Shown here piece after piece: positions 56,773-64,000 of a stretch of 64,000 bases of DNA (position 1 is the stretch's first letter; the number at the start of each line of letters is the position of its first letter). The translations under genes and the position numbers were made by a program. Origin of the DNA: Cognataquiflexum aquatile (GTDB lineage: Bacteria > Bacteroidota > Bacteroidia > Cytophagales > Cyclobacteriaceae). The stretch lies in the NCBI RefSeq assembly GCF_003316845.1, contig NZ_QMIK01000001.1:496001-560000 (forward strand), read 5' to 3'. The notes under the pieces are model-generated. The model worked only from the letters and a program-made list of their open reading frames with translations. It searched no databases and had not been told where the DNA came from.

Positions 56773-57162
56773 TTAAATCACAAAGTCATAAACCTTTACG
56801 CTTGCCCACTTGTTTGAGTTTTTCTCTATAAAAGCCAAATGCATGGGATCTATTTGGTAATAATCCTGGTCTTCTATGCTCTTGAAAAACAATGTACAAG
56901 CTACTGAATAACTATGGTCCACTACGGATCGGGCTTCTGTTGGTGCAGGAACACCCATATAGAAGTTATCCACGGTCTTACATTTGCCAAGTACTGAGGC
57001 CTCTTTCATAAAATCCTTTGTATCGACACCATCTTTCAACCAGAAAAATACCTGGTGGATCATTTTTTGTTTTGCTGCTTGTTCTGCCATAAGTGAAATT
57101 GGTAAAGTTGCTGCCGCACCGGCAACGGTTAAGGTTTGGAGAAATTTTCTTCGGGATTTCAT
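56773..57162 (-). CDS. Dabb-domain (stress-responsive alpha/beta barrel) protein with Tat signal
   Basis: A 129-residue protein. The N-terminus MKSRRKFLQTLTVAGAAATL has the twin-arginine pattern SRRKFLQ, so it is likely exported folded by Tat. The mature part is one Dabb ferredoxin-like domain: MIHQVFFWLKDGV, a central VGVPAP…RSVVDHSYSV stretch and HLAFIEKNSNKWASVKVYDF at the end. Such dimeric domains are found in stress proteins and small enzymes; no catalytic residue can be named. Same strand as the S41 protease, divergent from the aldo/keto reductase (76-bp gap). Confidence 0.88.
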   Translation of the reverse strand: MKSRRKFLQTLTVAGAAATLPISLMAEQAAKQKMIHQVFFWLKDGVDTKDFMKEASVLGKCKTVDNFYMGVPAPTEARSVVDHSYSVACTLFFKSIEDQDYYQIDPMHLAFIEKNSNKWASVKVYDFVI

Positions 57163-57237
57163 AAGGGTAATTTAAAGGTTTAAAGATAAAAATTTAAATT
57201 GCTTCCTGAAATTGACATCCAAAATAATCGAAATCAC

Positions 57238-58224
57238 ATGAAATATAGAAAATTCGGGAAAACCGGTTGGTCCGTATCTGAAATTTCATTGGGCACTTGG
57301 CAAGTCGGAGGAGGCTGGGGAAAACCCTTTGATGCCAAACTTGCCAACAGAATCATCCACGCCGCGATCGACCGGGGAATCAACTTTATAGACACTGCAG
57401 ATGTATACGGCGGTGGACTTAGTGAATCTGCAGTTGGAAAAGCAGTAAAGGAAAGTCCTGAAAGAATATATGTAGCCACAAAATGCGGAAGACAAATCCA
57501 ACCGCATGTCAGTGAAGGATATACCACGGATAAACTGAGAGCATTTGTAGAAGCCTCCTTAAAAAATACAGGCTTAGATACAATCGACCTGATCCAGCTT
57601 CACTGTCCTCCTACTCCTGTTTATGGTCGGGATGAGATTTTTGGGCTTTTTGAAAAATTGAAGGAAGAGGGTAAAATCAGTGCCATGGGTGTCAGCGTGG
57701 AAACCGTTGATGAGGCCTTGGCCGCAATGAAATATGAAATCGTTTCTTCCATACAGGTCATTTTTAATATGTTCAGGTTAAAACCTTCCGAAACATTATT
57801 CGCCCATCCAGACATTGACAGGTTTGGGATAATCGCTAGAGTCCCTTTGGCAAGTGGTCTGCTTACAGGAAAACTGACTTCAGATACTGTATTTTCAAAG
57901 GAAGATCACAGGCAGTTCAACAGACAAGGAGAAGCTTTTGACAAAGGGGAAACTTTTTCAGGTGTAGATTACCAAAAGGGACTTAGAGCCGTGGAAGAAT
58001 TGAAGGAGATATTCCAAGGCAAAGAACCTTTAGCAGCTTGGGCCATCAGGTGGGTGTTGATGTTTCCTTTGGTGAGCACCGTTATTCCCGGAGCTTCCAA
58101 GATTGATCAGGTTCATTCCAACGTAAAAGCTTCAAATCTTCCAGAGATTTCAGCCAAGGAAATGGAAGCTGTCAAAAATATTTATGACAAATATTTCAAG
58201 GCAGATATACATCATTTATGGTAA
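57238..58224 (+). CDS. aldo/keto reductase
   Basis: A 328-residue NADPH-dependent oxidoreductase from the ATG at 57238 (MKYRKFGKTGWSVSEISLGT). Catalytic tetrad Asp52, Tyr57 (FIDTADVYGGG), Lys82 (VATKCGR) and His122 (LIQLHCPP). The C-terminal cofactor region has VIPGASKIDQVHSN. Full-length for the family. Substrate unknown; this type of AKR often reduces sugars or aldehydes. It is cytoplasmic, alone on its strand, divergent from the Tat-exported Dabb protein. Confidence 0.95.
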   Translation: MKYRKFGKTGWSVSEISLGTWQVGGGWGKPFDAKLANRIIHAAIDRGINFIDTADVYGGGLSESAVGKAVKESPERIYVATKCGRQIQPHVSEGYTTDKLRAFVEASLKNTGLDTIDLIQLHCPPTPVYGRDEIFGLFEKLKEEGKISAMGVSVETVDEALAAMKYEIVSSIQVIFNMFRLKPSETLFAHPDIDRFGIIARVPLASGLLTGKLTSDTVFSKEDHRQFNRQGEAFDKGETFSGVDYQKGLRAVEELKEIFQGKEPLAAWAIRWVLMFPLVSTVIPGASKIDQVHSNVKASNLPEISAKEMEAVKNIYDKYFKADIHHLW

Positions 58225-58320
58225 GGGTTGAAGGGGCTGCTTCCAAAATCGAAAACGAGGAACCCAAATATCTAAATTTATCAAACTGTTTACTGTAAAC
58301 TGAACACTGTCAACTGTCAA
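58225..58320. other. short intergenic with ACTGT-type microsatellite
   Basis: GTTTACTGTAAAC (58288-58300) is a perfect palindrome with one central base, followed by CTGAACACTGTCAACTGTC up to the glycosyltransferase start. It resembles the CAGTCCATAGACC/GACAGT words in the permease leaders and is a low-complexity repeat, possibly with a regulatory role. Confidence 0.5.
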
Positions 58321-58321
58321 A

Positions 58322-59614
58322 ATGTCCAAGCGGGTACTTATCATCACTTATTATTGGCCTCCCTCTGCGGGTTCGGGCGTACAGCGGTGGTTGAAGTTTG
58401 CAAAATATTTACCTGAATTTGATTGGGAACCTGTCATCTTCACTCCCGAAAATCCGGATTTTGAACTCAAGGATGAAAGTCTTGTAAAAGAAATCAACCC
58501 GTCTCTTGAGGTGTTGAAATTCCCGATTTGGGAACCCTATGGGCTTTTTAGAAAAATAAAAAAAGAAACCCTCACAGATACCGCCAAAGTCCTTGAAAAA
58601 AAGAAAAAGTCCATCACTGACAAAGCCGGAATCTGGCTCAGGGCAAATGCTTTGATCCCTGATCCAAGAAAATTCTGGGTAAAACCGTCTGTTGAATTTT
58701 TGGCTGATTTGATTGAAAAAGGCCAGTTTGAAGCCATCATTACCACAGGCCCACCTCATAGTTTGCATTTGATAGGATTAAAACTCAAAAGAAAAACCGG
58801 AATCACTTGGTTGGCCGACTTCAGGGACCCTTGGTCCAAATGGGAGTTTTTAGACACACTTCCCATGCTTGATTGGGTGCGTCGACAGCACGAATCATTG
58901 GAAAAAAATGTACTCCATGAGGCTGATGCCATCATCACCATCAGTCCCACTTTTCAAAAAGACTTTAAAGTCCTTTCAGGTAGAAAAATCCACTTGTTGA
59001 CAAACGGTTTTGACACGGCTGATTTGCCGGGAAATTGGTCAGCTCTCGAGCCCTCGGAGGAAGGTTTAGAAATCCTATACACCGGTGTCATTGATGCAAT
59101 CCGAAATCCTATTCCTTTTTTGAATGCGTTAAAAGAAGTATTTGAAAACGATTCTAAAAAAGTTACTCTACGTTTTGTCGGCAAGGTATCTGAAAATGTG
59201 AAAACCCTCATTGACTCAGATTCCTGGTTTCAAAGTCATGTAAAACTGGAGGGATATGTTCCGCATGAAGCAGTATTTTCGTTTTACCAAAAAGCACATT
59301 TGCTCTTACTGATATTGACGGACACCAAAAATGCGCAGGGCAATATTCCCGGAAAACTGTTTGAATATATAGCCACGGGAAGACCCATCATTGCCTTAGG
59401 AGATCCTCAGGGGGACAGCTCAAAAATCCTGGATAATTCGGGTTCGGGTAAGGTATTTTCACATACCGATCTCAAGGGAATCAAAAAGTTCCTTCAAGAT
59501 TTTAATCCCAAATCAGACTTTAGTCCGTCTGATTCCATCGAAAAATATTCAAGAAAAAACCTCACTCTTCAACTTTCCAATCTCTTAGATGAATGTACCG
59601 ATCCCGTTTCTTGA
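58322..59614 (+). CDS. GT4-like glycosyltransferase
   Basis: A 430-residue GT-B enzyme. The acceptor domain begins with IITYYWPPSAGSGVQRWLKF (glycine-rich loop) and the donor domain has ILYTGVIDAIRNPIPFL, the LEGYVPHEAVF stretch and the signature region GNIPGKLFEYIATGRPIIAL with the conserved Glu for the nucleotide-sugar. No membrane segment. Substrates cannot be told. Its last 26 bp overlap the DegT-type aminotransferase, so the two work together, probably on a nucleotide-amino-sugar-containing surface glycan. Confidence 0.93.
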   Translation: MSKRVLIITYYWPPSAGSGVQRWLKFAKYLPEFDWEPVIFTPENPDFELKDESLVKEINPSLEVLKFPIWEPYGLFRKIKKETLTDTAKVLEKKKKSITDKAGIWLRANALIPDPRKFWVKPSVEFLADLIEKGQFEAIITTGPPHSLHLIGLKLKRKTGITWLADFRDPWSKWEFLDTLPMLDWVRRQHESLEKNVLHEADAIITISPTFQKDFKVLSGRKIHLLTNGFDTADLPGNWSALEPSEEGLEILYTGVIDAIRNPIPFLNALKEVFENDSKKVTLRFVGKVSENVKTLIDSDSWFQSHVKLEGYVPHEAVFSFYQKAHLLLLILTDTKNAQGNIPGKLFEYIATGRPIIALGDPQGDSSKILDNSGSGKVFSHTDLKGIKKFLQDFNPKSDFSPSDSIEKYSRKNLTLQLSNLLDECTDPVS

Positions 59615-60695
59615 CCTCAGCTTGTTTGATCAAGATTTAAAGACTGCATTGGAGCGGAAGTTTTCCGAAATGCTTTCCAAGGGAATTTTTTCCGGTGGTG
59701 AAGAAGTGGAATTGCTTGCTTTAAGGATTGCGGATTTTTTGGATACGAAGTGCACCATTATCCCTTGCTCTAATGGGACCGATGCTTTGGAAATCGCTCT
59801 TCGGGCCTTAGAAATAAGCATTGGTGACGAAGTGATTGTACCTGCCCTGACTTGGGTTTCGACTGCGGAAGTGGTAAAATTGGTTGGTGCTAAGCCTGTT
59901 TTTATAGATACAGACCGTTCAGGATTAATGGATTTGGATCTTTTGGATCAATTGGCAACGCAAAAAACAAAAGCTATCATTCCTGTTCACTTATATGGGA
60001 AAATGGTCGATATGAAAAAGTTAACTTCATGGGCCAAAAACAAAGGGATCAAAATAATTGAGGACAATGCCCAGGGTTTTGGAGCTCATCAAAATGGAAA
60101 AAGTGCAGGTGTTTGGGGCGACATTGGTTGTTTCAGTTTTTATCCTTCCAAAAATTTTGGCGCCTTGGGAGAAGCCGGTGCAGTGACAACTTCAGATAAA
60201 AATCTTGCAAAAAAAATCCAAATGCTGATTAATCATGGTCAGCCTATCCGGGACCGACATGAAATGGTGGGAAGAAATGCTCGGATGGATTCCATTCAGG
60301 CCGGTTTTTTGAATGTCAAGCTGGATTATTTCAAAAATTGGCAAGAAAAGAGAAAAAATCTTGCTGCCCTCTACCTAGACCATCTTTCCGGAACGGGTGA
60401 TTTGATCCTGCCCGATACTATTTTAAATTCAGATCACAACGCCCATCTGTTTGTGATACAAACAACGCTTAGAAATGAGTTGAAGCAATTCCTTCAAGAA
60501 AAAGGGATAGGAACTTCCATTCATTACCCAACCATAATTCCCAAAATGATTCCTTATCTAGAGGAGGTAGAATTTTCTATTGCCGAGAAAATAACTGCCT
60601 CAGCCCTTTCACTTCCTCTAAACCCATTTTTGACAGAAAAGGAAGTTATGCGCATAATCTTCGAAGTAAAATTATTCTATGGTAAGACTTCATAG
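59589..60695 (+). CDS. DegT/DnrJ/EryC1-family PLP aminotransferase
   Basis: A 368-residue sugar aminotransferase. The PLP Lys is Lys188 (CFSFYPSKNFGALGEAGAV), the conserved ALTWVSTAEVV and IEDNAQGFGA blocks are present. The family converts keto-sugars of nucleotide sugars into amino-sugars. It starts inside the glycosyltransferase gene (26-bp overlap) and ends 19 bp inside the 3' end of the convergent cyclase gene. Full length. No other sugar-nucleotide enzymes are adjacent, so the precursor is supplied from elsewhere. Confidence 0.95.
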   Translation: MNVPIPFLDLSLFDQDLKTALERKFSEMLSKGIFSGGEEVELLALRIADFLDTKCTIIPCSNGTDALEIALRALEISIGDEVIVPALTWVSTAEVVKLVGAKPVFIDTDRSGLMDLDLLDQLATQKTKAIIPVHLYGKMVDMKKLTSWAKNKGIKIIEDNAQGFGAHQNGKSAGVWGDIGCFSFYPSKNFGALGEAGAVTTSDKNLAKKIQMLINHGQPIRDRHEMVGRNARMDSIQAGFLNVKLDYFKNWQEKRKNLAALYLDHLSGTGDLILPDTILNSDHNAHLFVIQTTLRNELKQFLQEKGIGTSIHYPTIIPKMIPYLEEVEFSIAEKITASALSLPLNPFLTEKEVMRIIFEVKLFYGKTS

Positions 60696-61717
60696 GTCAA
60701 TACCGACTTTTCCCTGTTTTTCAAATCGAACGAACCGACTTTTTCAAAGTGAAAAGAATTTTTTGCTGCTTCATAACAGGATTCACTGACTAGAATCTGT
60801 CCCCTGTTTGCTGCTGCCTGAAGTCTAGCTGCCACGTTTACCGTATCACCTATAACAGTATAATCCAGTCTTTTGAGTGTGGCCGAACCAATATTTCCCC
60901 AAACCATATCTCCGGTATTGATTCCAATGGAAACATCAGGCTTATAGGTTCCGGACTCTATTCCAATTTTGGCTTCATGTATTTTTGCCCTGATCGATGA
61001 ACATGCGCGTAGAGCCCTTTCAAGATGTTTTTCGCCTTTAAAAGTCGCCAAAACTGCATCTCCCATAAATTTGTCAACAGCGCCGTTCTCATTGATGATT
61101 TCCTGCACCATGATGTCAAAATAGGCATTCAGCATGTTGACAACCAAGTCGGCGGGTTCGTTTTCACTGATCGCTGTAAATCCGCAAATATCTATAAACG
61201 CTACTGTTCCATCAATGATTTCATTGTCAAAGAAGGACGACTCCATGTCTTTTCCCACCATAAAATTAAGGACAGTTTCGTCTACATACATTTTGAGAAT
61301 GTTGTTTTCTTTGATTGCCTTTAGGGTTTCTTTGATGCCTTTGACGTGTTTGATGGTCTTGTCTATGGTGATTTCTAGATCGGCAAAATTCACCGGTTTT
61401 GTCACAAAATCAAAAGCACCACGGTTCATGGCAATCCTGATATTGTCCATATCACCATAGGCGGACACTATCACTGACTTCAAAAGGGAGTTGTTTTCAT
61501 TCAGCCGGGTAAGCAAAGTCAAACCGTCCATTTCAGGCATGTTGATATCACTCAGGACCATGTCCACATCCTTGTGCTCCACAAGTTGCTCGAGTGCATG
61601 CCTTCCATTCATGGCAAACACAAATTCGTATTCATTTTCACGGATTTTTTGCCTGAACTTCTGCCTTATAAGTATCTCCAAATCGGCCTCATCATCTACT
61701 ACTAATATCTTTGCCAT
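60677..61717 (-). CDS. response regulator fused to a class III adenylate cyclase
   Basis: A 346-residue two-domain protein from the ATG at 61717 (a GTG two codons upstream is weaker). The receiver (1-~118) has Asp8-Asp9, phospho-Asp57 (MVLSDINM) and Lys107 (FVTKPVN). A coiled linker (~120-160) leads to a class III cyclase: metal Asps 176 (AFIDICGF) and 220 (FMGDAVLA), Lys216 for adenine, LKRLDYTVIGDTVNVAARL (with Asn and Arg for the transition state). All key residues for making cAMP look present. Third gene after the sensor kinase and single receiver, probably one transcript. 19-bp tail overlap with the convergent aminotransferase. Confidence 0.95.
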   Translation of the reverse strand: MAKILVVDDEADLEILIRQKFRQKIRENEYEFVFAMNGRHALEQLVEHKDVDMVLSDINMPEMDGLTLLTRLNENNSLLKSVIVSAYGDMDNIRIAMNRGAFDFVTKPVNFADLEITIDKTIKHVKGIKETLKAIKENNILKMYVDETVLNFMVGKDMESSFFDNEIIDGTVAFIDICGFTAISENEPADLVVNMLNAYFDIMVQEIINENGAVDKFMGDAVLATFKGEKHLERALRACSSIRAKIHEAKIGIESGTYKPDVSIGINTGDMVWGNIGSATLKRLDYTVIGDTVNVAARLQAAANRGQILVSESCYEAAKNSFHFEKVGSFDLKNREKSVLTYEVLP

Positions 61718-61735
61718 AATCACTCAATCAAAATG

Positions 61736-62113
61736 TTACGTGTTAATCAAATCCAAAATCTCTTTTCGAAGGGATTCAAAATCAATCGGTTTTGTGAAAA
61801 ATTCCTTTGCTCCTGATTTGATAGCCTTGTTATAGTTGTCACTGTCACCATAAGCGGAAATCATACTCACGCTAATCTGGGGAAATTTCTTTTTCACCTG
61901 ATCAAGAAGCTCCAATCCTGTCATGCCCGGCATATTGATATCCGAAAAAACATAGACCACACTTGGCGGATCAGATTCTCCCAATATACTTAAAGCCTCA
62001 GCACCTGAAAAGGCAAAAATCAATTCAAGGTTGCCCGACTTGGTTTCTTTCCTAAATTTTTGGCGAAAAAGCATTTCAACATCTTTTTCATCATCAACAA
62101 TCAAAATTTTCAT
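61736..62113 (-). CDS. single-domain response regulator
   Basis: A 125-residue CheY-like receiver with no output domain. Asp7-Asp8 (LIVDDEK), phospho-Asp58 (VFSDINMPG), SAYG and Lys in FFTKPIDF are all present. It starts 10 bp past the kinase stop and is followed 18 bp later by the receiver-cyclase gene. Its receiver closely resembles that of the cyclase, so it may compete for phosphate or act as a sink or relay. Confidence 0.95.
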   Translation of the reverse strand: MKILIVDDEKDVEMLFRQKFRKETKSGNLELIFAFSGAEALSILGESDPPSVVYVFSDINMPGMTGLELLDQVKKKFPQISVSMISAYGDSDNYNKAIKSGAKEFFTKPIDFESLRKEILDLINT

Positions 62114-62123
62114 AAAACAAAAT

Positions 62124-64000
62124 TTATTGGGTCTTGGGGATTAAAATTATAAATCTGGTGTATTCTCCCACTATAGAGTCTATTTCCAAAACTCCTTCGT
62201 GGTCTTTGATAATATCATGCGTAATACTGAGTCCTAGTCCGGTTCCCTCCGTCCCTTTTTTGGTGGTGAAAAAAGGCATCAGCAATTTGTCCCTGATGTC
62301 TTCCGGTACTCCGGGACCATTGTCCTCTACGACAACCATTACACTGTCCTCCAGGTTTTTGGTACTTACAGAAAGTTTGGGGAGATAATCTTTTCCATGC
62401 AGTTCTGTTTTGTCACGCATGGCATCAAAGGCGTTTTTGCAGAGATTCAAAATCACCCTGCTGAAATCCTCAGGATTGAGCATGACTTTGGGAAGGTTTT
62501 CCTCTAACTGGACTTTGATATCTACATTAATTGGATTCTTGCTCGCACGCATTCCATGAAAAGCAAGATTGACATATTCCTTGATCAACTCATTCAAATC
62601 GGTGGGTTCTTTGATGCCCTTACCACCACGGGAATGCATCAACATCGACCTGACTATGCCGTCAGCCCTAGAACCATGTTGGAAGATTTTTGCCAGGTTT
62701 CCTTTGACATCACCAAGAAGGGATTTGATATCTTCGGTGGTTTCATTTTGGTCCAGCTTTTCAACTGATTCACTGATCTCGTCGACATACTCCATGCTTA
62801 GCTCCGAAAAATTGTTTACGAAATTCAGTGGATTTTTGATCTCGTGGGCTATGCCGGCGGTCAACTGTCCCAAACTCGCCAGCTTTTCCTGTTGGATCAA
62901 TTGTTCCTGTGTGGCTTTGAGGTTTTCATAAGCTTTTTCAATTTCTTTGGCCTGAGCCAATTCTCTCTCCCGGGACTTTTCCCTCTCTTTGGCTAATAGT
63001 CTTTTCTTTTGCGATATGTAAATGAGATAACCTATCCCCACTACACAAAACAAATAAATCAAATAAGCCCACCAAGTGGCATACCAAGGGGGAAGAATGG
63101 TAAAAGTATAGGTGGCTTCCTCGCTGATGACATTGTAGAGGTTTTTGGCGCGAACCCGGAAAGTGTAAGTACCTGTGGCCAGATTCGTGTATTCCTTATA
63201 AGAATTGGTGCCCCAATCTGTCCAATCAGGATCAAAGCCCTCAAGATAAGTTTGATATACAGTCCTGTCTTCCTGCTCAAAAAATGGGGCAGCATACATA
63301 AACCGTAAGGAATTGTTGGATTGTTGGAGAGAAATACCATCGGCTGCATCCAAACTGAGGGTGTCTGTTTTTGTGATTGCTTGACGCAAAAGAATAGAAA
63401 AAGGCCTTTGCACTGATTTTTCTTTTTGGATCTCCATTCTGACCAAACCATCGCCACTACCGATCCAAACAATGCCATTTCTTTCGGGAAAAATTGTGGT
63501 TATGTCCTCCCAAGGATACCCATTAAATAGATCATCTTCCAGTTTATATCCCCCATTGGGTAATGGTGTTGCCAAACGAATTTTATTCTTGATGGTAACC
63601 CAAACACGCCCTAATTCATCTTCCTTCAAGTTAAAATTATCTGTAGAGGAATAATCAATCTCAATTTTTCCAAAAGTATCATCCAATTCAAATTTTTCAG
63701 ATTCAGGATTGTAAGAAAAAAACCCATTCTCAGACAGGGAAAAAATTTTGCCGGCTACACCATAAATCACTCCATCTCCTGCCTTTTCTTGATTTTCTCC
63801 CCCATATGTCACAATTTTTGATTTTGCAAAATCAAGGTTTCCTTCTTGATCTAACACCGGAGTTATTTTATAAGCATAACCAGATTGGGTTCCAGCCCAA
63901 ATATCCCCCTCTTTGGTTTCAGCCAAGGTCCAAACACCATGAAAGTTTCCGGGAAAATGACCTTCCTTTTCCCAATTAGTGCTGCCTGCTTTTTTTCTGA
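62124..64000 (-). CDS. propeller-type sensor histidine kinase, N-terminus cut by the window edge
   Basis: The frame is open from 64000 to the stop at 62124 (about 625 codons shown); the start is outside the window. The N-terminal part carries two-component-regulator propeller blades (GVWTLAETKEGDIWAGTQ, VWVTIKNKIRL, VWIGSGDGLVRM), then a Y_Y_Y-type Ig domain (NNSLRFMYAAPFF … TYTFRVRAKN), one TM (WAYLIYLFCVVGIGYLIYI), a coiled coil, the phospho-acceptor LGQLTAGIAHEIKNPLNFVN and HATPase motifs NLCKNAFDAM, DNGPGVP and GTGLGLSI. Periplasmic sensing is expected. It heads the operon with a receiver and a receiver-cyclase. It lacks the fused receiver and AraC domain of Bacteroides hybrid kinases. 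Confidence 0.94.
   Translation of the reverse strand, partial: RKKAGSTNWEKEGHFPGNFHGVWTLAETKEGDIWAGTQSGYAYKITPVLDQEGNLDFAKSKIVTYGGENQEKAGDGVIYGVAGKIFSLSENGFFSYNPESEKFELDDTFGKIEIDYSSTDNFNLKEDELGRVWVTIKNKIRLATPLPNGGYKLEDDLFNGYPWEDITTIFPERNGIVWIGSGDGLVRMEIQKEKSVQRPFSILLRQAITKTDTLSLDAADGISLQQSNNSLRFMYAAPFFEQEDRTVYQTYLEGFDPDWTDWGTNSYKEYTNLATGTYTFRVRAKNLYNVISEEATYTFTILPPWYATWWAYLIYLFCVVGIGYLIYISQKKRLLAKEREKSRERELAQAKEIEKAYENLKATQEQLIQQEKLASLGQLTAGIAHEIKNPLNFVNNFSELSMEYVDEISESVEKLDQNETTEDIKSLLGDVKGNLAKIFQHGSRADGIVRSMLMHSRGGKGIKEPTDLNELIKEYVNLAFHGMRASKNPINVDIKVQLEENLPKVMLNPEDFSRVILNLCKNAFDAMRDKTELHGKDYLPKLSVSTKNLEDSVMVVVEDNGPGVPEDIRDKLLMPFFTTKKGTEGTGLGLSITHDIIKDHEGVLEIDSIVGEYTRFIILIPKTQ

Overview
This window looks like a chromosomal segment of a Bacteroidota bacterium, most likely order Cytophagales and close to Cyclobacteriaceae. 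The basis is gene content and style rather than any marker gene: a large set of ~800-residue FtsX/MacB-type permeases, SusCD-free but sulfatase-bearing gene content, TAnnTTTG-type promoters, few Shine-Dalgarno sites, an UpxY/NusG-like factor, and Bacteroidota-style dispersed intergenic repeats. Base composition looks even across the window; no rRNA, CRISPR array, prophage or transposase was seen.

Layout. (1) 1-2337: a lipoprotein arylsulfatase cut by the left edge. (2) 2338-5196: a repeat-rich, gene-poor island with ~97-bp tandem repeats, a small gene broken by one stop codon, and a MazF-type toxin-antitoxin pair lying between two 95%-identical 218-bp direct repeats. (3) 5197-28321: six paralogous FtsX-type ABC permeases, all on the minus strand, with one ATPase, one membrane-fusion adaptor, a four-helix-bundle protein inserted between adaptor and ATPase, and a LytS/LytR-type two-component pair in a short plus-strand block in the middle. 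Three of the minus-strand genes share the same repeated upstream leader. (4) 28690-31510: a sigma-54-type response regulator and its histidine kinase, divergent from the ABC operon. (5) 31558-34384: tRNA-Pro(GGG), a CBS-domain protein, small unknowns and a membrane metallophosphoesterase. (6) 34575-38567: a four-gene operon of circularly permuted ATP-grasp, alpha-E protein, Anbu proteasome-like peptidase and transglutaminase-like protein, a known but functionally unresolved predicted peptide-synthesis/processing system. (7) 38754-47030: housekeeping genes metG, a TetR regulator, ligA (with an unusual ~140-residue insertion), an unknown gene, dapA, xseA, xseB. (8) 47052-47555: an orphan UpxY/NusG-like antiterminator. 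(9) 47689-54245: a tetR-tolC-adaptor-RND efflux operon. (10) 54461-60695: an alpha/beta hydrolase, S41 protease, Dabb protein, aldo/keto reductase, a glycosyltransferase and a DegT-type aminotransferase. (11) 60677-64000: a propeller sensor kinase (cut by the right edge), a single-domain response regulator and a response-regulator/adenylate-cyclase fusion.

How the parts fit. The adaptor (28321) - ATPase (26390) - three permeases (25583 to 18378) form one likely operon for a MacAB-like exporter, next to an NtrC/NtrB-like pair that may control it; the three permeases further left have no ATPase of their own and probably share the single ATPase. The tetR-tolC-adaptor-RND genes make a complete tripartite efflux pump with its own repressor. 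The last operon would pass a sensor signal to two receiver proteins, one of which makes cAMP. Functions are inferred from recognisable motifs read by eye; no database search was possible.
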